From: Shewanella sp. MBTL60-112-B2
GTDB taxonomy: Bacteria; Pseudomonadota; Gammaproteobacteria; Enterobacterales; Shewanellaceae
Reading direction: 5' to 3'
NCBI RefSeq assembly: GCF_019655055.1
Contig: NZ_BPFA01000026.1
Span: forward strand, 1-64,000
DNA length: 64,000 bases
The translations under genes were made by a program, and so were the position numbers. The first letter of the stretch is position 1. Each line of letters opens with the position of its first letter. Positions 58,816-64,000 of this stretch are shown piece by piece. The notes under the pieces are model-generated. The model saw only the letters and a list, made by a program, of their open reading frames with translations, made no database searches and was not told where the DNA came from.

Positions 58816-59971
58816 TAATTCGGTTTTACCTGGCAGCGCACCTCAAACGGGGAGCTGTCAACTATCAACCCAGATAAAAAGCCATAGCTGTCATCAAAGC
58901 CAAGATCCGCTTGAGCAACATCAAGCGGACGCTTTGCCCTTCTCTTTTGCTTTCGCTTCGACTGGCACTTCCGAAGCGAACCAACAGAGCTTATTAGCCA
59001 CTGGCACATTACCAACTAGCTTACAGAAGACCTCTACAGAGGCCAGCTCCGCTGCGATAAAAACCGTCTCAACACTTGCAACAAGTGATACAGGGTTATT
59101 GTATGCACAGGCTCTGCAAGCTCAATCCGTAGCGAGTAAAACTCAGTCTCATGAGACAAGCGCTCAAACTTTACATCAGCCTCTGATGTCGTCAGTAACG
59201 CTAAACGCATTGGATGGTCACGCAAACTCTCATAGTACTAATGCCCAAACGCTAAATGCCTCTGCTTCCCCACAAGGAGCGGGGCAAGCACAAACAAGCT
59301 CGCTTTCGGCGAGCAACTACCAACAGCAATCATCACTGATTAACTCTGCCGCGCCTCAGACGAGCTTACCTCAGCAAGCTGGAACGCTAAAGAGTGACTC
59401 CCTGATGAGCCGGAATTTATTTCAGGCAATGAACACACCGCAGCAAACATCGATAACCGATACCGCTGCAGTAGACATTGTTGACTCGGTAAACCAAATT
59501 TTGGCCTCGAGTACTCGCTCGCAAGCAACGGTAGCACAATGGGGGCCGGTTGCTGTTTCTCAGGCAGCTCCTTTGCTGCAACAAGCTCATGAGATGCTCT
59601 CGCCACTACGAGAGCAGCTAAAGTTTCAAATTGATCAACAGATCAAACAGGCCGAAATTCGGCTCGATCCACCCGAGCTTGGCAAAGTTGAACTCAATGT
59701 TCGTTTAGACGGTGATCGCTTACATATTCAAATGCATGCGGCTAACTCATCGGTACGCGATGCCCTATTAATGGGCTTAGATAGATTACGAGCAGAGCTC
59801 GCAATGGATCATGGCGGGCAAATTGATGTCGATATTAGTCAAGATGATCGTCAGCAAAAGCAAGATTCACCGGCGTCAGAGTTCGCTATTGCTTCGGCAA
59901 CAGCAATTGAACCTGAACGGACTTTTAACAGCAGAAATCAACCACAAGATCACGTCGATCTGTTGGCGTAA
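58808..59971 (+). CDS. lafE: lateral flagellar hook-length control protein LafE (FliK)
   Basis: FliK is the molecular ruler that triggers the FlhB switch. The 387-residue protein (from ATG 58808) has a long, low-complexity serine-, glutamine- and threonine-rich N-terminal region (residues 1-260), as expected for a ruler. A conserved C-terminal domain follows: LREQLKFQIDQQIKQAEIRLDPPELGKVELNVRLDGDRLHIQMHAANSSVRDALLMGLDRLRAELA (core IRLDPPELGKVELNVRLDGDRLHIQM). A GTG at 58790 would add six residues. The ATG overlaps the lafD stop by eight bases, which decides the start. Confidence 0.9.
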   Translation: MINNSVLPGSAPQTGSCQLSTQIKSHSCHQSQDPLEQHQADALPFSFAFASTGTSEANQQSLLATGTLPTSLQKTSTEASSAAIKTVSTLATSDTGLLYAQALQAQSVASKTQSHETSAQTLHQPLMSSVTLNALDGHANSHSTNAQTLNASASPQGAGQAQTSSLSASNYQQQSSLINSAAPQTSLPQQAGTLKSDSLMSRNLFQAMNTPQQTSITDTAAVDIVDSVNQILASSTRSQATVAQWGPVAVSQAAPLLQQAHEMLSPLREQLKFQIDQQIKQAEIRLDPPELGKVELNVRLDGDRLHIQMHAANSSVRDALLMGLDRLRAELAMDHGGQIDVDISQDDRQQKQDSPASEFAIASATAIEPERTFNSRNQPQDHVDLLA

Positions 59972-59985
59972 TTTAGGAGAAATAC

Positions 59986-60441
59986 ATGGCGTTGATTAAC
60001 AATAAGGGCAAGTTATTCGCCCTCACTCTCGCTTTTCTAGCATGGACAGGGGCAGCATTCTGGGTTGGTTGGCAATCACCAACACTAATTGGCCAACCAT
60101 TCGGGCCGCAAGAGCCCGAAGTTGAAGTCGCCAAATTTTATCCTCTCGATAAATTTGTCATCTCGATTCCAGGTGAGGAGTATTCACACTACCTACTGTT
60201 GGAGTTGGCGATTAAGTCTCGCTCAAAGGATGCACAATACACCTTAACTCAGGCTGATTCGGTTATTAAAAATTCGCTAATGAAAATGTTTTCTACTAAG
60301 CATTTCGACGAACTAAACGATACCAAGCGATTTGAACCACTACAAAAAGAAGCAAAAAGCATTCTATCGGCAGTGTTAGCGCAGAATGACTTCAGCATAG
60401 AGTTAGATGAAGTACTGTTTACTCGTATGATTATCCAATAA
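59986..60441 (+). CDS. lafF: lateral flagellar basal body protein LafF (FliL)
   Basis: FliL surrounds the stator and supports torque. The 151-residue protein has one N-terminal membrane span (LFALTLAFLAWTGAAFWVGW, residues about 10-30) and a periplasmic domain with FYPLDKFVISIPGEEYSHYLLLELAIKSRSKDAQYTLTQADSVIKNSLMKMFSTKHFDELNDTKRFEPLQKEAKSILSAVLAQ (core FVISIPGEEYSHYLLLELAIK), with the FliL layout. It is in the lafBCDEFSTU operon, 14 bases after lafE and 11 before lafS. Confidence 0.9.
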   Translation: MALINNKGKLFALTLAFLAWTGAAFWVGWQSPTLIGQPFGPQEPEVEVAKFYPLDKFVISIPGEEYSHYLLLELAIKSRSKDAQYTLTQADSVIKNSLMKMFSTKHFDELNDTKRFEPLQKEAKSILSAVLAQNDFSIELDEVLFTRMIIQ

Positions 60442-60452
60442 AAGGCAATGTT

Positions 60453-61175
60453 ATGAACACAGCACTATCTGCCTACCAAGAAGCCGCTGAAGAAATGACG
60501 GTTAACCGTCTCTCCGAAAGCCAGGTGATGAAGCAATACCTCCCTCTAGTTAAGCGCTCGGTGTCTCAACTTAGGAGTCACTGCGGTATAGCCCTAGCAG
60601 TAGAAGATATGGAACAGATAGGCATGATGGCGCTGTTAGAGTCTGCCCGGAGGTACCCAGGTGAGTACGACAATGGCTTTTTGTCCTTTGCTGGTCAACG
60701 TATTAGAGGCGCTATTTTAGATGAACTACGCCGCCAAGACTGGCGGCCACGCCCTGTTAGACAGCAAGCACACGAACTCAATGATATGGTTCGCAAACTC
60801 ACTCGCTCATTAAAACGAGAACCCACAGATTTGGAAGTCGCAGAATCTATGGGACTCAGCCAAGCAGAGTATCGAGAACGGTTATTTGCTTCTCAATCTG
60901 AGTCAATGCGCAGCTTAGATGAACTCATTAGTGACGGTGGACACTTTGAAGATAAAAGAGACATGTTGGAGCAATTTTCAACAAAAGAAACCTTATTCCA
61001 AGCAATTTTGAAATTAAACAAAAGAGAACAGGTGATCCTGTCGCTTTACTATCAGCATGAACTCAATTTGAAAGAAATCGCCGCAACATTAGGACTGACT
61101 GAGACACGTATTTGCCAACTGCATAAACACGCAGTGAAACAACTTCAGCAGATCTATCAAGAATGGGAGCGGTAA
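60453..61175 (+). CDS. lafS: lateral flagellar sigma factor LafS (sigma-28)
   Basis: LafS is the flagellar sigma-28 of FliA type, needed for late lateral genes such as lafA and flgM. It has 240 residues. Regions: 2.1-2.2 LLESARRYPGEYDNGFLSFAGQRIRGAILDELRRQDWRPRPVRQQ (core FLSFAGQRIRGAILDELRRQDW); 3 RKLTRSLKREPTDLEVAESMGLSQAEYR; 4 KLNKREQVILSLYYQHELNLKEIAATLGLTETRICQLHKHAVKQLQ (core LNLKEIAATLGLTETRICQLH). All are complete. FlgM at 42,877 is its likely antagonist. Confidence 0.96.
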   Translation: MNTALSAYQEAAEEMTVNRLSESQVMKQYLPLVKRSVSQLRSHCGIALAVEDMEQIGMMALLESARRYPGEYDNGFLSFAGQRIRGAILDELRRQDWRPRPVRQQAHELNDMVRKLTRSLKREPTDLEVAESMGLSQAEYRERLFASQSESMRSLDELISDGGHFEDKRDMLEQFSTKETLFQAILKLNKREQVILSLYYQHELNLKEIAATLGLTETRICQLHKHAVKQLQQIYQEWER

Positions 61176-61189
61176 ATACGTGAGGTAGT

Positions 61190-62047
61190 ATGAGCAAACT
61201 TGTAGGGTTAGTGATAATTCTGTTATCTGTGTTTGGTGGTTATATGTGGGCTGGCGGCGTATTACTCGCACTATGGCAACCCGCTGAAATCCTAATTATT
61301 TTTGGTGCAGGTCTCGGCGCGTTAGTTATCGCCACTCCAAAGCCCGTTCTAATTGTAATGCTAGAGCAGCTCAAAGAAATCCTTAGAGTAGAAAAAGAAG
61401 ACCCAGAGCTCTACCCACAACTTTTTGGGCTTATGTCTATGCTAATGACTCAAATTCAGATGCAGGGACTAAAGGTGATCGACGATCATGTTGAAAAGCC
61501 AAGAGAGAGCTCACTATTTCTAATGTATCCAGCGATTCTTGAGCACCCAAATGTTCTCAACTTCCTGATTGATAACCTTCGCCTACAATCGATGGGCAAG
61601 ATCTCACCTCATGATTTAGAACACATTCTTGAAGAAGAAATTCATCGAATTGAAGAAGATAGCATGCGCCCCTCACATGCGATTGCAAAAATTGCTGAAG
61701 CCATGCCAGGATTTGGCATCCTAGCTGCTGTGATGGGCATCATCATTACCATGTCGAGTATCGACGGTCCGATTACCATGATTGGTGTGAAAGTATCAGC
61801 GGCACTAGTGGGAACCTTCATCGGCATTTTTGCCTGCTACTGTTTATTTGATCCAATAGCTAAAGCACTTGAACACTTAGTCGAGCGTAAGTCTGCTCAG
61901 CTACGTTGCGTGGCAGCCATGCTGTCTGCATTTGCCAAAGGCAAACCTCCTATGATTGCGATCGATGCTGGTCGTAAGCAAATCCAAATTGAAAACCGTC
62001 CCTCGTTTATAGAGCTTGAACGCTGGTTATCGGAGCAGCAAAGCTAA
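61190..62047 (+). CDS. lafT: lateral motor stator protein LafT (MotA)
   Basis: LafT is the proton-channel subunit of the lateral motor. It has 285 residues and four membrane spans (about 3-22, 33-50, 172-192 and 203-222). MotA features are the cytoplasmic loop segment VEKPRESSLFLMYPAIL, HDLEHILEEEIHRIEEDSM, MPGFGILAAVMGIIITM, ITMIGVKVSAALVGTFIGIFACYCLFDPIAKALE and the C-terminal RPSFIELERWL. At the FliG-contact loop the place of E. coli MotA Arg 90 is Gln and Glu 98 is Asp (QMQGLKVIDDHVEKP). It overlaps lafU by one base. Confidence 0.95.
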   Translation: MSKLVGLVIILLSVFGGYMWAGGVLLALWQPAEILIIFGAGLGALVIATPKPVLIVMLEQLKEILRVEKEDPELYPQLFGLMSMLMTQIQMQGLKVIDDHVEKPRESSLFLMYPAILEHPNVLNFLIDNLRLQSMGKISPHDLEHILEEEIHRIEEDSMRPSHAIAKIAEAMPGFGILAAVMGIIITMSSIDGPITMIGVKVSAALVGTFIGIFACYCLFDPIAKALEHLVERKSAQLRCVAAMLSAFAKGKPPMIAIDAGRKQIQIENRPSFIELERWLSEQQS

Positions 62048-63057
62048 TGGCTCTAAAACCTGAACCAGTCATTATCAAACGCAAAAGGCGTCACAAAGCA
62101 CATGCTGCGCACGGTGGTGCTTGGAAAGTTGCATTTGCCGATTTCACTTTAGCCATGATGGCTTTTTTCATGGTGTTATGGATTATACAAATTGCCGATC
62201 AGCAAGAACGCACTGTGATTGCTAAGCACATACAAGGTGACTTATTTGAAGCGGGTTCTATTAACCCTTTTGACTTAAGCAGCTCCCCTTCAATGCTCGA
62301 CTTTGAAGGGCAAATGACAATTCAAGAGGCCGTCATCCCAACAGCCTCTACTGGCGCAGAAACTCGTGGTCCAGCCCAGCATAATCGTATTCCGGAAGGA
62401 AAAGACAATGTAAAAGCAGGCAAGGGTCCAGAGCTCAACGCCATGATAGCAGGCAAGTTTGAAACTCAAGCGCAACTTGAATTGCTAACAAGAGAGTTAG
62501 ATAAAGTGATTGAAGATGTCAGCATGAGCGCAAACGTTAAGCTGCAGGTAGTGCCACAAGGTGTGCGTATATTGATGCATGACAATATCAACAAGTTCAT
62601 GTTTACCCGTGGCAGCGCAGAAATGAAGCCCTATTTTGAAGACTTGTTAATGGCCTTGGGACCCCTTCTGAGTAACGTCGAAAACAAAATGAGCATTTCA
62701 GGCCATACCGACTCCACTCCATTTATTGGAAAAACCTTTACCAATTGGGAGCTATCGAGTAAACGAGCGTTACTCGCTAGAAGAGTCCTTGGCTACGCCG
62801 GAGTCAAAAACAACCAAGTTCTGCAAGTCACGGGCATGGCAGATCAGGCCCCATATGTTAGTCATGACCCCGCAGCAGCAGCCAACAGACGAATCGAGAT
62901 GATTATTATGACAACCGATGCAGAACTGCAACTTCGCCAAATGACAGGGTTACCTCTAGAGAATATGGCCCCTAGTAAAGCGGTTACAGATGCAAAAAAA
63001 ATAGCAGAAGCTAATCAACCTAGATCGAGATACCCAGAGTCGTGGACAAGTCAATAA
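62047..63057 (+). CDS. lafU: lateral motor stator protein LafU (MotB)
   Basis: LafU anchors the stator to peptidoglycan. It has 336 residues. The proton-binding aspartate is Asp 32 in the span AFADFTLAMMAFFMVLWI (E. coli MotB Asp 32). The plug and linker region follows. The OmpA-like domain reads VENKMSISGHTDSTPFIGKTFTNWELSSKRALLARRVLGYAGV and AAAANRRIEMIIMTTD (core GHTDSTPFIGKTFTNWELSSKRALLARR). No sodium-type residues stand out, so a proton motor is likely. It overlaps lafT by one base and the PilZ-like gene by 16. Confidence 0.95.
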   Translation: MALKPEPVIIKRKRRHKAHAAHGGAWKVAFADFTLAMMAFFMVLWIIQIADQQERTVIAKHIQGDLFEAGSINPFDLSSSPSMLDFEGQMTIQEAVIPTASTGAETRGPAQHNRIPEGKDNVKAGKGPELNAMIAGKFETQAQLELLTRELDKVIEDVSMSANVKLQVVPQGVRILMHDNINKFMFTRGSAEMKPYFEDLLMALGPLLSNVENKMSISGHTDSTPFIGKTFTNWELSSKRALLARRVLGYAGVKNNQVLQVTGMADQAPYVSHDPAAAANRRIEMIIMTTDAELQLRQMTGLPLENMAPSKAVTDAKKIAEANQPRSRYPESWTSQ

Positions 63058-63473
63058 TTCAGCACGGTGAGTTTATTGCAGCCGACAAGGCAGCAACAGA
63101 AACAACTTCTGATATAGAGTGTAGGCAACATATCAGGTTAAGCCTTAGGATAAATGCTGACGAAGACATTATGTTTGCATGTGATGGTATAACTGTATCT
63201 TTAGTCGATAAATCTGGTTGGATTGAAAATCCAATAGGAATTGCCAATATAAAAGATATTGGACTGGGGGGGCTCGGAATAATTACCAGCACCAACCTGA
63301 AATTAAATCAAAAAACATGCATATCAATTAATAATGAATTAGTCCCTATTACCGTTATGCGGATAAAAAAAGTCAACGGAAAGCTAAATTTTATCGGTGC
63401 AAAATGGGATATCGAAGACGAACAAAAAACTATCTCGGTTTTAAATAAAATCTACAAACTGAGCAAATCTTAA
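63042..63473 (+). CDS. PilZ-like c-di-GMP-related protein coupled to lafU
   Basis: The 143-residue protein has a PilZ-like pattern. RxxxR is present in CRQHIRLSL (Arg 28 and Arg 32), followed about 40 residues later by DIGLGGLGI at 72-80. There the [DN]xSxxG motif has Gly 74 for the usual Ser, so c-di-GMP binding may be weakened. The body is beta-rich (TVMRIKKVNGKLNFIGAKW). No YcgR N-terminal domain is seen. GTG at 63042 overlaps lafU by 16 bases, so it is translated with the stator genes. It might brake the lateral motor in response to c-di-GMP. The function is inference; the fold match is moderate. Confidence 0.65.
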   Translation: MDKSIIQHGEFIAADKAATETTSDIECRQHIRLSLRINADEDIMFACDGITVSLVDKSGWIENPIGIANIKDIGLGGLGIITSTNLKLNQKTCISINNELVPITVMRIKKVNGKLNFIGAKWDIEDEQKTISVLNKIYKLSKS

Positions 63474-63523
63474 AAGAGTAATCATTTAGATTACTTAGGC
63501 CTTCAAAATTTGAGGAAGTAACA

Positions 63524-63808
63524 GTGCCTAATTCATATGTTAGAAAAGGAGTCGATGGTTTACAGAAAGCATTCCTATATTTGATCATTCTTGATTGGCT
63601 TATTCTAATTTATCTATGCACTGAAATAAAACAACTGCCGTTCCGCTATGGTGTTGTAGCTTCCTTCATGGTCATTGTATTCAACTTAATATTGATGAAC
63701 TTATGCTTTAAGCGAGCCCGCCGAGCAGAAGATGGCTACCTTATCTATCCCGTAATAGCAGGCGCATTACTTTCGTTCTGCCTTGTTGGTTACTTCTTTT
63801 TCTTTTAA
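63524..63808 (+). CDS. small three-span membrane protein downstream of the PilZ-like gene
   Basis: The 94-residue protein begins with GTG at 63524, behind GAGGAAG. It has three hydrophobic segments (about 17-32 AFLYLIILDWLILIYL, 42-60 GVVASFMVIVFNLILMNL and 74-94 YPVIAGALLSFCLVGYFFFF). The middle loop has basic residues CFKRARRAED, so the loop is probably cytoplasmic. I do not recognise the family. It follows the PilZ-like gene by 50 bases that contain a small hairpin (63477-63495) without a T-tract, so it may or may not be cotranscribed. Confidence 0.6.
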   Translation: MPNSYVRKGVDGLQKAFLYLIILDWLILIYLCTEIKQLPFRYGVVASFMVIVFNLILMNLCFKRARRAEDGYLIYPVIAGALLSFCLVGYFFFF

Positions 63809-63941
63809 CAATTAGCTTACCGATTCCGGCTAACATAAGTGGTAGACAATGGCAGCAATTCAAAGTGATTCAAACTATTTTCGATGCATTTCAGCGTCTA
63901 TAAACTTTCAAACTTACATCTTCAACAAAGGCTAAAAGGCA

Positions 63942-64000
63942 ATGAATAATTCTGAGTCAAACCTTGAAAACCAATTCCATGTCAATGATTTTGGTGAGCG
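63942..64000 (+). CDS. start of an unidentified gene, cut by window
   Basis: ATG at 63942 follows AAAAGG with 4-5 base spacing and the frame is open to the window end (MNNSESNLENQFHVNDFGE). Too little is visible to identify it. The 133 bases before it hold no other gene. Confidence 0.5.
   Translation, partial: MNNSESNLENQFHVNDFGE

Noticed and set aside
1..64000. CRISPR array, tRNA, rRNA, prophage, insertion sequence with transposase
   Set aside because: No regularly spaced repeats, no cloverleaf or ribosomal sequence, and no transposase or integrase-like protein was found on reading both strands.

Overview
The window is a chromosomal segment of a gammaproteobacterium, most likely a marine Shewanella. 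This rests on the order kdkA, waaA, TetR, kbl, tdh, glpE, glpG, polA, Spot 42, engB, cytochrome c4, csrC, yihI, hemN followed by a complete lateral (secondary) flagellar locus. No sequence search was run, so the genus is an inference from synteny and protein resemblance. I saw no tRNA, rRNA, CRISPR array, transposase or integrase.

Positions 1-9,632 hold surface-polysaccharide genes: the 3' end of a HAD phosphatase, a CMP-Kdo synthetase (kdsB), a sialyltransferase-motif glycosyltransferase, a CDP-glycerol-type transferase, a GT-B transferase, a GT9 heptosyltransferase, Kdo kinase (kdkA), Kdo transferase (waaA), a TetR regulator and a GT2 transferase. Positions 9,962-27,397 are housekeeping genes: threonine catabolism (kbl, tdh), rhodanese and rhomboid (glpE, glpG), elbB, DNA polymerase I, engB, cytochrome c4, a methyltransferase, yihI, a DUF2489 protein, anaerobic hemN, a DUF885 lipoprotein and pldB. 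Two regulatory RNAs lie here: Spot 42 just after polA, and a CsrB/CsrC-type RNA with many GGA hairpins between cytochrome c4 and yihI. A 280-base MITE-like element follows the Csr RNA, and another inverted-repeat element sits upstream of pldB.

Positions 27,448-63,057 are one lateral flagellar gene set: the export and switch operon fliMNPQR-flhBA on the minus strand; motY, lafK and fliEFGHIJ on the plus strand; flgN, flgM and flgA on the minus strand; flgBCDEFGHIJKL and a lafW-like gene on the plus strand; a flagellin lysine methylase (fliB) on the minus strand; then flagellin lafA and lafBCDEFSTU (cap, chaperones, hook-length control, FliL, sigma-28, motor). A PilZ-like gene overlaps the end of lafU and a small membrane protein follows. 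Control appears self-contained. LafK is a sigma-54 activator. A near-perfect sigma-54 promoter precedes lafB and a weaker one precedes flgB. LafS is the sigma-28 factor, FlgM its likely anti-sigma partner, and a perfect sigma-28 -10 box precedes flgM.

The most interesting new item is an uncatalogued 48-residue hydrophobic ORF between fliP and fliQ with a strong ribosome binding site, in an operon without a recognisable fliO. Other notable points are a lateral FliM without an N-terminal CheY-binding motif, an FlgJ without its muramidase domain, the PilZ-like gene coupled to the stator genes, and a possible second small RNA next to Spot 42.
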